In this document: one piece after another, positions 38,601 through 46,166 of the stretch
How positions within the stretch are numbered: position 1 is the stretch's first letter
Layout: the number at the start of each line of letters is the position of its first letter
DNA from: Vibrio hepatarius
Lineage (GTDB): Bacteria; Pseudomonadota; Gammaproteobacteria; Enterobacterales; Vibrionaceae
Assembly: GCF_011806575.1 (NCBI RefSeq)
Contig: NZ_JAATOO010000005.1
Location: 62,001-126,000 of the forward strand
Direction: 5' to 3'
Length of the DNA stretch: 64,000 nt
Notes under the pieces: generated by a model
What the model was told of the DNA's origin: nothing
Database searches by the model: none
Seen by the model: the letters and a program-made list of their open reading frames with translations, nothing else
Translations under genes and position numbers: made by a program

Positions 38601-39849
38601 GCTTTGTCGCCTGGTTAAGTTTGGCATTAACCGGTGATACTGTAGCGTTAAAGTCTTCGTTCAACTGTTGAATCTTGTCTGCGAGTTTATTAACTCTGTT
38701 TTGTAGATATTGTGCTTTTTCTTCCGAAGATTCAGCAGCAATCTCGTCGTTAAGTTGATTAATTTCATTTTGTACCGTTAATACTTGAATATCGAGTTGA
38801 GTTTCCAGTGCCAATTTTTCACGGTGGGCTTGTTCTTGTTGGCGCTTAGCTTGATTTTTCAGCCACTGTGCATTCTCAACCTGCTCTTTCAACTCTTTTT
38901 CAAAGGCATCCACAATGACCTGTTCTTGATTGCTGGCATCAAAAGGAAACGCATCACTGTTGTCACCAATACCATCGCCATCCGAATCCTTCGATTCATG
39001 CGTATTCAGAGGAAATGCATCTTGGTCGTCGCTTACACCATCATTATCGTCGTCGTCGTCCAAACCGTCCGTAATGCCATCCCCATCGGTGTCACGCATT
39101 GAAATCAGTTTCACCAACATCTGCGGGTCAGCCAATACCTCTTCGTTCTCAGCAATACTGCGCAATTGTATCGCTTGGTAGTCTATAGGCCCACTTTCAC
39201 TCTTTATAAACTGATTTATTGCTTTAGCGACAGATTCAAGAGTTTGACTCGCTTTGTTTAAGTCGTGCTGCGTAGGTTGAGTTCCTGAATCGGATAGTAC
39301 GACGGTAAAACTACGGGCAAACGCATGTAATTGTTGTTGATTTTCACGCAAATAATCTTGCACTAAAGCGTCTTCATCCGACATATTCACCAGCGCAGCA
39401 ACTTGAGACTTCGCTTCTTCTAACGTTAAGCCTTCAGCACGCTGCTTGCTATATAGCAAATGGGTTAACGGCGTAACGTTGTTAATACCTTCTGGAGCGA
39501 CCATAAGATAAGATTTTCTCAGTACTTCACCGTGATCTTCATCGATCGTTTGATGTTTAATCACTCTTGTGACCAGTGGATAGTCTTGTGGGTTTCCAGC
39601 GAGACTCGTTACGTCAAGTTCTACATATCCTCCTTCCTGAGACAACGCGGTGGGCTCTCCTTCATCAAGTTGAAAGTTTTGATTAACATCAAGCCACACT
39701 TGAGCACCACGTAAATATCCATCTATCACTTTCGCTTGATAAGTACGTCTGTCCACGGTCTCATCCCCATGTTTAGACGTATTGTCATCGTGACAGCCGA
39801 CCGCGATAAGTACAGACACCGTTAACAGCGATAATTTACTTTTACGCAA
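32689..39849 (-). CDS. Giant lipoprotein with two polysaccharide lyase family 8 modules
   Basis: A 2386-residue protein starting at a TTG that is set by GGAGGG seven bases upstream. In order: lipoprotein signal with Cys19; a small beta domain (about 37-120); Asp-rich calcium-binding repeats (about 252-303, DTDGDGITDG type); a coiled coil (about 310-440); PL8 module 1 (about 470-1190); a DNRLRE/CBM96-like beta domain (about 1205-1370); a Ser/Asn/Gly linker (about 1372-1425); a second DNRLRE-like domain (about 1437-1612); and PL8 module 2 (about 1625-2386). Each lyase module keeps the catalytic Asn, His, Tyr and Arg: Asn611, His660, Tyr669, Arg723/727 and Asn1808, His1858, Tyr1867, Arg1919/1923. 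The His-to-Tyr spacing of nine equals that of pneumococcal hyaluronate lyase (His399, Tyr408). PL8 enzymes cleave uronate-containing polymers such as hyaluronan, chondroitin, xanthan or alginate; the substrate here is unknown. It is probably cell-surface anchored. No other CAZyme or sulfatase gene lies nearby. Confidence 0.88.
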   Translation of the reverse strand: MRKSKLSLLTVSVLIAVGCHDDNTSKHGDETVDRRTYQAKVIDGYLRGAQVWLDVNQNFQLDEGEPTALSQEGGYVELDVTSLAGNPQDYPLVTRVIKHQTIDEDHGEVLRKSYLMVAPEGINNVTPLTHLLYSKQRAEGLTLEEAKSQVAALVNMSDEDALVQDYLRENQQQLHAFARSFTVVLSDSGTQPTQHDLNKASQTLESVAKAINQFIKSESGPIDYQAIQLRSIAENEEVLADPQMLVKLISMRDTDGDGITDGLDDDDDNDGVSDDQDAFPLNTHESKDSDGDGIGDNSDAFPFDASNQEQVIVDAFEKELKEQVENAQWLKNQAKRQQEQAHREKLALETQLDIQVLTVQNEINQLNDEIAAESSEEKAQYLQNRVNKLADKIQQLNEDFNATVSPVNAKLNQATKLLAVSERIENKVSDQKEKIENTYNIQVAIDTPATSDVQTDQPSTAASDFEKLQQRIVPDFITQEAKRSAKSGKSTLAQANEYIAQQLEDGSWPGIDYASQGRDFWAPSQHLDYMRKIAVAYASTGLEIYKTATLKALTHWFDVKPTSQWWWEQIGKPRYLGTVALLLGEALPESMKEQVSTIMPTEPNTEKTGANRTDISLCVLYNGLLLQDSTIVGAALKDIENTIEVTTEEGIQPDWSFHQHGAQLYTGGYGEVFLNPVLLWAYNVHDLQWKFSSDKIDKLAGLLLDGMRWMSRSGQLDYNVLGRGISRPKTELSELGNPTDKVQVLTNMDMIAALVPERADEALAYKQHVYFGAPSGLNGFRHYWRSDYSVAATDNFMFGIKMNSKRMSPSENGNGENLLGYWLGFGSTFLMQSGKEYYNIFPVWDWRKLPGVTSPEYQEAPGYWGSPMQDVTFVGGVSNGAVGVATMDMDMDVTHLERIESNWRLERGKRIPLSDAGGNTKAKKSWFSFGGEIVALGAGISSTHRENVNTTLNQTLLNGDVTIGNGQRVVAMGEHDVASSSWVHHDGVGYVFLDASERSLTNKTQSGRWSLIKSGESDDVINKDVFTLVIPHGVKPTDASYEYIIAPGKTAQQTAEYQQNLPVRVLQNTSEIQAVEHTLKSTVGIVFHQAGMLTLSPELSVKVDKPSVVLLDRSGAELVVTVSTPGQPYSVVNLTVIKQGVSTTQKLITPGSAAQMGNSVQFVFSQGQDVTKLNDSIAVAVLDGGALTDQATIEGAEKLNAGLTIKPTEDAFVQGGASAPNNYGSSGYMQLKNGTGVYDRRSLLRFDLSQIGQNKVANATLRLYIRGVKTEGVDRLIAARLVEGGAWSESTLTYRNFPDLTMRAQSDVTRVTEADKGTWIELNIADAINTATSMNNLVLELVDLGADQGANFISFATKEYGSNGPQLILQGVANGATDADNSSESDSNDASNGSGAQGGNNSMESGGSTTEDSADGTTSDTVDNEKKAAAERALANELELTVIQDSRVEGGANADKNFGTSGYMTVKNGPGKYDRRSVLRFDLSSLAGASVTAAKLRVYANVIDLKTLSSASLQAVELDNYDWNERLLSWNALPDVTTARTSPIATVTKSINNDEVGVDRWVEVDVTDLINANTGKPYLDLLLRNPNASDQITYFSFATKEKADGANAAQLVMTNKASGFLPSETLATYQGALKNWQTHLVGTAELASDPNAQAIIDKHLLSGKTAWQSIAPKSEWHSALWSDLTLAGARDGRAIKDTFRRLKQMAIAYHMPGELKGSVELKQTLIDALNTMLTTHFTTGMTHLGNWHEWEIGVPMLLNDILVLMRDELSSEMMQTAIEVSRYMLPDPRYQYGSQGSRGSQFSNTGGNRADTVLITLIRGLLDHKKDEVDLALAALPPVLKEVTRGDGFYRDGSFIQHVDIPYTGTYGGVVISGVSKVMFVLQGADILPEELKQVTGLVEKAYEPLLFRGQMPDMMNGRAIARGWSQSSGEGAALLRSLLRLYPAIQGEPQKRLGALLKHHLQNNRTQSSYGVATDLVYVPIINQILADDTLLARGELEGNFLFHNMDRVVHRKANYLFGIAAHSNRTGNYEAGSRGENAKGWYTGDGMTYLYDADLEQHYNHWPLMDMARLPGTTSDTRVLAGSGGRRSAYSGGRKTNMDWVGGASNQKAGTFGMDFHNWDDSLRAKKSWFMFDDEILAIGSNIQGERLAQTVTGLDARKLNEQGDNVIMVDGKVFTDGAVPQSTIHIEGNTSGSQLGIVLPYEQAVSLERSYQTGDWAEPYTLNSSKMDNTQVQGWRLLSTIGHSVVNNHYAYVLLPQKSAAQTAQYATEPEVTILHQNGQIHAVAESGSGMYAANVWVSEEVTTPELVVRGQVSLLTRKQNGQLHIWIAQPTRDANSVEVKFPLFDGSQIISDDEQRIQWQDGFFKVSTDNLAGASYHFVIAK

Positions 39850-40249
39850 AAGACACCCTCCAATTATCAGACCAAAATTTTACATTTAGTAAAACGTTAT
39901 TTCACATTTTTAAAACTATAGGTTCATAGATAAATTGGTAAAGACAATATACTCAGCAAACAGATTGCAATCTCATAATTGATTCATACTATTAATGAGA
40001 ACTTGATTAACTTCACATAAGGTTATGGTTTGAGAGAATCTACAGGCTGAAGGATAGGTTTGTAAGACATAGCATCGACATTTAGACGCTCTTCGAGAAT
40101 ATCTAACTCAGTGGCGCATGGGCTCGAGTGGAGATAACGTGCAGAGCGCTGAGCATTCGCAACTATTGAGACAAAACAGCGGATGAGCCTAGTACACAGA
40201 GGCGTTCTCGTTAGGCTCACTACTTTGAAGAAGGTGACTCCCTATACCG
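39850..40249. other. 400-base gap upstream of the PL8 gene
   Basis: The right half carries a 65-codon leftward frame (40023-40220) with no ribosome binding site and no recognisable family. It starts only 30 bases after the eutA stop. The left half is A+T-rich and should hold the PL8 promoter; the Shine-Dalgarno GGAGGG lies at about 39857-39862. No terminator for the eut genes is obvious here. Confidence 0.45.
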
Positions 40250-41005
40250 TTAGTTTAGGCCTTGCGCGGAGCTATCGATCAATCTCAACGCGTCCCACAG
40301 CATGACTTGGTTTGAACTCAACACAGGAAGAGCAAAACGTTGGCTAAAATGGGGCAGTAGATGCATCACACGCATATTGGTACATGAAATAAACACCGCG
40401 TCCGCCTGATAATCAATTGAGGCCAATAACTGCTCTAACGCGTTCTCTATATCAGCGCCACCAATGGCTGGAATGTTTGGATCATAATCGAGATTGAAAT
40501 GACCAAACGCCGCCACCTCGATGCCTTGCGCTGTCATCGCCTGATAGAGTGGCAGATTCACTTCGTTGGTGTATGGCGTCAACATAACAATACGTTTTGC
40601 CTGATGATATTCGAGAGCGCGTAACACGGCCTGCCACGGATTGGTGGTCATCACTTCTGGACGTTCTTGCCGTATCAGTTCACCGATCTGCTCAGAACCA
40701 ATCAGCATGCTCGCCGATGTGCATCCAAACGCAACCACGTTGATGGGCCACATTGGGGCAATCGTCTGCATGCAGTCACGGATGCTGTGCTGCATTTCGT
40801 GAAGATGTTGCAAATCGACACTTCCTGTCGTCAAAAAGCGGGAGGTGTACAAGCGGACATCTTGCGGTAGATGCTCACGCCATTCATTTTCGAGCACATA
40901 ATCGGTTGCAAGCTGCATCAGCCCAATCGCTCGTTGGTAAGGGGAAACATCCGGTGTAAATTCAAACTGGGTGGTCAAGCAGTCAAATGTGCAGAGCTCT
41001 GGCAT
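40250..41005 (-). CDS. eutA: EutA-like Asp/Glu racemase-family protein (hydroxyectoine use)
   Basis: The 251-residue protein belongs to the Asp/Glu racemase and maleate isomerase group: the two active-site cysteines are in AFGCTSASMLIG (about residue 94) and FISCTNMRV (about residue 209). With eutB and eutC beside the doe genes it matches EutA of ectoine-utilisation clusters; EutABC are proposed, not proven, to convert 5-hydroxyectoine to ectoine. Last gene of the leftward cluster, after a terminator-like hairpin. Confidence 0.82.
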   Translation of the reverse strand: MPELCTFDCLTTQFEFTPDVSPYQRAIGLMQLATDYVLENEWREHLPQDVRLYTSRFLTTGSVDLQHLHEMQHSIRDCMQTIAPMWPINVVAFGCTSASMLIGSEQIGELIRQERPEVMTTNPWQAVLRALEYHQAKRIVMLTPYTNEVNLPLYQAMTAQGIEVAAFGHFNLDYDPNIPAIGGADIENALEQLLASIDYQADAVFISCTNMRVMHLLPHFSQRFALPVLSSNQVMLWDALRLIDSSAQGLN

Positions 41006-41014
41006 GGGTTAAGC

Positions 41015-41044
41015 CCTCAAAAAGAGCGGTGATCGCCCACCGCT
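41015..41044 (-). terminator. Terminator-like hairpin between eutC and eutA
   Basis: AGCGGTG (41025-41031) pairs with CACCGCT (41038-41044); read on the minus strand the stem is followed by CTTTTTGAGG. This has the form of a rho-independent terminator within the operon and may reduce or condition eutA expression. Confidence 0.6.
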
Positions 41045-41063
41045 AAAGTCACAGGAAAATCGG

Positions 41064-42008
41064 TTAGTTGGAGAGTTGTTGCGCGGTGTAGTTGGCAATT
41101 GCGGTATCTTGAACGCCCGTACCGGTTAAATCGCATACTGAGATATCATCCGCGTGACGCTGAAAACGCACCTTGCCACACACGATATCGCCAAGTTCCG
41201 ATACCGAACGCGTCAACGGTTTTTCGATGTAGCGCAACTCACCGAGCGACTCTGACTGGCTCAGTCGGTCGACAACCAGATGGTCAGCGTTGAGAATCAC
41301 TGAGGTAGCCAACTCGCGTTTATGCGGGCTATCAGACCCCATCGCGATCACATGCGTCCCGCGAGGAATGTCCTGCCAATTGAGTAGCGGTTCTTTTGAT
41401 GGTGTGGTGGTGACGATAATTTCTGCATCTCGGCATGCCTGCTGAACGCTCGGATGTATCGTGACAGACAAACCATAGCGCTGCTTCATTCGTTGTTGGT
41501 AATCACTCGCCTTAGACTCATCCCTCGCCCAAACATTGATGTGTTGGATCGGCCTAACTAATGCAATCGCGGCGGCTTGCAACTCGGCTTGTAGTCCACA
41601 GCCGAGCACAGTAATGTTTGCGGCGTTGGGGGTTGACAAGTGCTTAGCGGAAATCGCGCCCGCCAACGCAGTGCGAATATCGGTGAGATACCCTTCATCA
41701 AACAGCACACTATCCACCAGCCCTGTCTTAGCGCTGAACAACACCATCAAACCATTCAGGCTTGGCAGCCCCAGTTTCGGGTTATCAAAGAAACCTGGAC
41801 TGATCTTAATCGCAAAACGCTCATTGCCCTGAATGTGAGCGGTTTTTACGTCTACCTCACCATTACTCTCTTCGATTGCCATACTGAGGATTGGCGGCAT
41901 CGTCACTTTGCCCTGACCTAGCGCGCTAAACCCCGCTTCGACGGCTTGCAATGCGTCAAGATTCAGCTTGGTCACTTGCTCGATTTGAGCTCTGTTATAG
42001 ATTTTCAT
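41064..42008 (-). CDS. eutC: EutC-like ornithine cyclodeaminase-family protein
   Basis: The 314-residue NAD-binding protein of the ornithine cyclodeaminase/mu-crystallin family has the Rossmann region NITVLGCGLQAELQAAAI and GTHVIAMGSDSPHKREL. In ectoine-use clusters EutC works with EutA and EutB, probably as an imine or amino acid dehydrogenase. It lies 15 bases after eutB. Confidence 0.85.
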   Translation of the reverse strand: MKIYNRAQIEQVTKLNLDALQAVEAGFSALGQGKVTMPPILSMAIEESNGEVDVKTAHIQGNERFAIKISPGFFDNPKLGLPSLNGLMVLFSAKTGLVDSVLFDEGYLTDIRTALAGAISAKHLSTPNAANITVLGCGLQAELQAAAIALVRPIQHINVWARDESKASDYQQRMKQRYGLSVTIHPSVQQACRDAEIIVTTTPSKEPLLNWQDIPRGTHVIAMGSDSPHKRELATSVILNADHLVVDRLSQSESLGELRYIEKPLTRSVSELGDIVCGKVRFQRHADDISVCDLTGTGVQDTAIANYTAQQLSN

Positions 42009-42023
42009 CCACGTGACTCCCGT

Positions 42024-42998
42024 TTATTCACGAGCCTGGCGGCCGATTTTTAGCGCGGTTTCAAAAGTATCGGACGCGACATTTTTCCCGCTCACGACCA
42101 ACACCACTTTCTTGCCTTTCAGATCGAGTTGATGCTGAAAAATAGCGGCTAAACCGACGGCGGCCGCACCTTCCACAGCAAACTTCTCAGCGTCGAAAAT
42201 ATCTGCCATGCCTTTAGCAATGCTCTCTTCACTGACCAGAAACGCTTGGTCCATCACCTGTTGAACCAGCTTGAAGGTATAGCGGTTGTCCAAACCAATG
42301 CCGCCACCGAGACTATCGGCGAACGACTCATATTCCGGCACTTGCACAGGCTTACCCGCTTTGAGGCTTTCCACCATCGCCGCGCCTTTATCCATTGAAA
42401 CGCCATACACTTTGACGCAGCTATTATTAGATTTGGCGGCCAAACCGATCCCACCGATCAACCCACCGCCTGACAGGCCAGCAAAGATAACATCCACATC
42501 GGGAAGATCTTCAAGTATTTCCAATCCAATCGTGCCTTGACCTGCAATGATGTCTGGGTGTTCAAACGGCGAGAGATACGTCATCGACTCTTGTTCCGTC
42601 AGTCGTAACGCTTCACGCTCAGCGTCATCTTGCGCCTGTCCGACAATACGAACCTCGGCGCCCAGCGCCTTAATTGCGTCGACTTTGTTTTTTGGCACTA
42701 GGTTAGACATACAGATCACCGTACGCACGCCCAAACGTTGCCCAGCGTAGGCGACGGCTCGACCGTGATTACCCGTAGAACAAGTCACCACACCATGACG
42801 TTTCTGCTCATCGGTGAGCTTGTTCATCGCGTGGGTCGCACCACGGAGTTTAAACGCACCAATGGGTTGTAGCGTTTCCAGTTTTAGCCAAATTTCGCAT
42901 TGATACTGCTGTGAAAGGAGTGGCGAATAAAGCAATGGCGTGCGGCTTACTAGCCCGTTAATCGCTTTTTTCGCGGCAAAGATTGCTTGTGCTTCCAT
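42024..42998 (-). CDS. eutB: EutB-like PLP dehydratase (hydroxyectoine use)
   Basis: Fold-type II PLP enzyme similar to threonine dehydratase. The start MEAQAIFAAKK at 42998 (AGGA ten bases upstream) is preferred to the open frame beginning at 43064, which overlaps doeD. The 324 residues include the PLP lysine in PIGAFKLRGATHAM and the phosphate loop GLSGGGLIGGIG. A dehydration/deamination step on hydroxyectoine or a product is proposed for EutB. Confidence 0.87.
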   Translation of the reverse strand: MEAQAIFAAKKAINGLVSRTPLLYSPLLSQQYQCEIWLKLETLQPIGAFKLRGATHAMNKLTDEQKRHGVVTCSTGNHGRAVAYAGQRLGVRTVICMSNLVPKNKVDAIKALGAEVRIVGQAQDDAEREALRLTEQESMTYLSPFEHPDIIAGQGTIGLEILEDLPDVDVIFAGLSGGGLIGGIGLAAKSNNSCVKVYGVSMDKGAAMVESLKAGKPVQVPEYESFADSLGGGIGLDNRYTFKLVQQVMDQAFLVSEESIAKGMADIFDAEKFAVEGAAAVGLAAIFQHQLDLKGKKVVLVVSGKNVASDTFETALKIGRQARE

Positions 42999-43015
42999 TG
43001 AGTTCTTGTCCTGAA

Positions 43016-43034
43016 ACCGCCCGCAAGGGGCGGT
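43016..43034 (-). other. Intercistronic GC-rich hairpin between doeD and eutB
   Basis: ACCGCCC (43016-43022) pairs with GGGCGGT (43028-43034) across five bases, immediately after the doeD stop. No T tract follows on the minus strand. It may separate mRNA stability of the doe and eut parts. Confidence 0.4.
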
Positions 43035-43048
43035 GTGATATGAGGTGA

Positions 43049-44455
43049 TTATTTCGGTTGCCACTGTTTGGAGGTGACGAGATTGTCCATCACCTTATTG
43101 ACCGCCTGATGCGCTTTATCGACGATGGTGTCGATGTCGTTACGATTGGCGATCAGCGGTGGTGCGAAGCCTAGAATGTCACCATGTGGCATTGCACGTG
43201 CGATCAAACCTTGTTCCAAACACGCTGCCGCGATTTGCGGACCCACTTTTAGATTGGCGTCGAAGTGCTCACGACGTAACTTGTCTGACGAGAACTCAAG
43301 CGCGTGCAACAAACCAACACCGCGTGTATCACCGACCAGCGGGTGGTCTTTGAAAGTCTCCGCCATGCGTTGCTGCAAGTAAGCGCCAACTTCTGCTGCA
43401 TTTTGCACCAAACCTTCTCGTTCGATGATGTCGAGGTTACAGTTCGCCGCCGCCGCGCCCATCGGGTGACCAGAATAGGTATAGCCGTGGCCGATGGCCC
43501 CCCATTGGTCGGTACCGTCTTCTAGCACACTCCAAACGCGTTCGCCAACGATCACGCCAGACAGTGGTTGATACGCCGAGGTTAAACCTTTCGCGACGGT
43601 GATGAGATCCGGCTTCATGTCGTAATGTAGAGAACCAAAGTCTGAGCCTAAACGACCAAAACCACACACCACTTCATCGGCAATTAACAGCACATCGTAT
43701 TTATCCAACACTTTGCGAATCGCCTGCCAATAACCTTCTGGTGGCGGAACAATACCACCGGTACCGAGCACAGGCTCAGCGATCATCGCCGCCACTGTTT
43801 CTGGCCCTTCCGCGAGGATCATCGCTTCCAACTGGTCAGCACAGTACTGTGAGAATTCCAGCTCAGACATACTTTCGTCTTCACGGCGATAGTAATATGG
43901 CGCCATGGTGTGCTTGATTCGTTCAAGTGGCAGGTCAAAATGAGCATGGAAAAGTGGTAACCCAGTCATTGAGCCTGATGCGATACTCGAGCCATGATAA
44001 CCACGGTCACGCGAAATGATCTTTTTCTTCTCTGGTAGACCACGAGCGTTGTTGTAGTACCACACCAACTTAAGCTGAGTTTCGTTCGCATCGCTGCCAG
44101 ACATGCCGTAGTACACTTTGCTCATGCCTTTCGGTGCCATCTTGATGATACGATCTGAGAGTTTTACCAGCGCTTCATTGGTATGACCGACATAGGTATG
44201 GTAGTACGCCAGTTCTTTCGCCTGCTCGTAAATGGACTCGGCCATCTCAGTCCTGCCATAGCCAATGTTCACACAGTACAATCCGGCAAACCCGTCGATC
44301 AATTCGATGCCTTCTGAATCGGTGATTCGAATTCCGCTTCCGCTCGAGATAATCCTTCCCGAAAGCTCCCCAGCCGCATATTGCTTCAGGTGAGTTGAGG
44401 CATGAAATACGCGTTGACGATCGATCTCTAGTAGTTGTTGGGTTTTGTTGCTCAT
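43049..44455 (-). CDS. doeD: L-2,4-diaminobutyrate transaminase (ectoine catabolism)
   Basis: Class III aminotransferase of 468 residues starting at MSNKTQQL (44455, with GAGAAGGACC in front). It has YYGMSGSDANETQLKLVWYY, the Asp in LLIADEVVCGFGRLG and the Schiff-base Lys in VAKGLTSAYQPLSG. In the DoeABCD pathway it turns diaminobutyrate into aspartate semialdehyde. It runs opposite in sense to EctB in the cell, and its sequence is clearly different. Confidence 0.87.
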   Translation of the reverse strand: MSNKTQQLLEIDRQRVFHASTHLKQYAAGELSGRIISSGSGIRITDSEGIELIDGFAGLYCVNIGYGRTEMAESIYEQAKELAYYHTYVGHTNEALVKLSDRIIKMAPKGMSKVYYGMSGSDANETQLKLVWYYNNARGLPEKKKIISRDRGYHGSSIASGSMTGLPLFHAHFDLPLERIKHTMAPYYYRREDESMSELEFSQYCADQLEAMILAEGPETVAAMIAEPVLGTGGIVPPPEGYWQAIRKVLDKYDVLLIADEVVCGFGRLGSDFGSLHYDMKPDLITVAKGLTSAYQPLSGVIVGERVWSVLEDGTDQWGAIGHGYTYSGHPMGAAAANCNLDIIEREGLVQNAAEVGAYLQQRMAETFKDHPLVGDTRGVGLLHALEFSSDKLRREHFDANLKVGPQIAAACLEQGLIARAMPHGDILGFAPPLIANRNDIDTIVDKAHQAVNKVMDNLVTSKQWQPK

Positions 44456-44490
44456 GGTCCTTCTCCTTTTGGATATCCATATTTCGTGTC

Positions 44491-46011
44491 TCAACTGCCA
44501 CTGACGGTAGGCAAAGCGCCTAAGCAGCAATACTTAATTTCGCTATATTCTTCAAAGCCGTGACGGCTCCCTTCACGCCCTAGCCCGGACTGCTTCACGC
44601 CACCAAACGGGATTGGGTGTCCCGTCATCTTGACGGAATTGACGCTCACCATGCCGAACTCCAAACCACGCATGCATTGCCAGATCTGGTGAATATCGTG
44701 TCCGTACACGTAGGCTGCCAAGCCATATTCGGTGTCGTTACTCATCTCGATGACGTCGTCCAAGTTTTGGTAAGACAACACGCCCGCGACTGGACAGAAA
44801 TTCTCTTCACGGTAGACCGCCATCTCTGGCGTGACATCTGCCAGCAAAGTCGGAGCAAAGAAATTCTCACCCGGTACCGCGGTGTGAAAGCCTGCGACTA
44901 ATCTCGCGCCTTTATCCAGCGCATCACGCACCAAATCATGAGCTTTATCGACCGCGGCGCGATTAATCAACGGTCCCATGGTGACGTTGTCGTCCAGCCC
45001 ATTACCCAGCACTATGGTGTTCATCTGTTTGGCAAACGCTTCAAGAAACGCTTCGTATTTATCTTGTGGAACAAAGATTCGGTTCGCTGCCAAGCAGTCT
45101 TGTCCTGCGGTCTGGAATTTGGCGTCCACTGCGGCTTTTGCTGCCTGCTCGACATCCATATCTGGAAGGACAATAAACGGTGCGTTCCCGCCGAGTTCCA
45201 TACTGCACTTTTTCACGGTTTGCGCCGCGTCACGCAGTAACAGTTTGCCCACGCGAGTCGAGCCAGTGAACGACAGTGCTTTGACTTTATCGGAGTGGCA
45301 TAACGTTTGAGACACGATGACTGCATCACCGGTAACAACATTGAATACCCCCGCCGGAAACCCTGCACGGTCTGCCAACTCGGCTAATGCCAAAGCGGAA
45401 AACGGTGTTTCACTGGCAGGTTTGATGATCACCGGACAGCCAATCGCTAACGCCGCGGCGGCTTTGCGCGTGATCATGGCGTTTGGAAAATTCCACGGCG
45501 TAATCAATGCCGCGACGCCAATCGGTTCACGTACCGTCGACAGCTGCGCATTGGGGATATGGCTTGGGATCGTTTCGCCGTAACTGCGACGCGCTTCTTC
45601 AGCAAACCAGCGAATGAACGATGCTCCATAATCGATCTCACCTTGGGCATCGGCGAGGGTTTTACCTTGCTCCATCACCATTAATCGCGCCAGATCTTGT
45701 TTTGATGCCAAGATCAGGTCATGCCAACGCATTAGAATTTCCGCACGTTCTTCCGCCAACAGTTTTCGCCATTGACGAAACGCTTGATCCGCTTCATCAA
45801 TCGCTTGATACAACTGTTGTTGAGACAATTTGGTGATGTAACCAATCACAGTGCCATCAGCCGGGTTGTCCACTGGATGAAAGCGGTCGCCACTGACCCA
45901 TTTGCCATTGACGTATGCCAACCCTCTCACCAAACGTACGTCTTCCATTATTGCCATCATGTCGTGTGAAGCTTTCAGTTCATCGCCATGCAAGCTATGT
46001 AGTGCTGTCAT
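44491..46011 (-). CDS. doeC: Aspartate semialdehyde dehydrogenase of ectoine catabolism
   Basis: Aldehyde dehydrogenase superfamily protein of 506 residues, close to succinate-semialdehyde dehydrogenases: Glu in MELGGNAPFIVL and the nucleophile Cys in FQTAGQDCLAANRIFV. In the doe setting it should oxidise aspartate semialdehyde to aspartate, the end product. The ATG at 46011 has GGGAGAAGGA in front. Confidence 0.87.
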   Translation of the reverse strand: MTALHSLHGDELKASHDMMAIMEDVRLVRGLAYVNGKWVSGDRFHPVDNPADGTVIGYITKLSQQQLYQAIDEADQAFRQWRKLLAEERAEILMRWHDLILASKQDLARLMVMEQGKTLADAQGEIDYGASFIRWFAEEARRSYGETIPSHIPNAQLSTVREPIGVAALITPWNFPNAMITRKAAAALAIGCPVIIKPASETPFSALALAELADRAGFPAGVFNVVTGDAVIVSQTLCHSDKVKALSFTGSTRVGKLLLRDAAQTVKKCSMELGGNAPFIVLPDMDVEQAAKAAVDAKFQTAGQDCLAANRIFVPQDKYEAFLEAFAKQMNTIVLGNGLDDNVTMGPLINRAAVDKAHDLVRDALDKGARLVAGFHTAVPGENFFAPTLLADVTPEMAVYREENFCPVAGVLSYQNLDDVIEMSNDTEYGLAAYVYGHDIHQIWQCMRGLEFGMVSVNSVKMTGHPIPFGGVKQSGLGREGSRHGFEEYSEIKYCCLGALPTVSGS

Positions 46012-46166
46012 GAGTCCTTCTCCCAGCGTCGTTGTCCATAGTTAAACTGTAATGGAGAAGCGTGCTGAATAATTTCTGATGCTAGGCTTCCAGGCGTGAA
46101 ATTTTTCTTTTCGACACGCACTAAAATAGTGATTTTTCTGCTCCCATTGCAGACACTTTTTCCCTT

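Noticed and set aside
40023..40220. 65-codon leftward frame downstream of eutA
   Set aside because: No ribosome binding site and no recognisable motif. A gene remnant is possible but cannot be supported.
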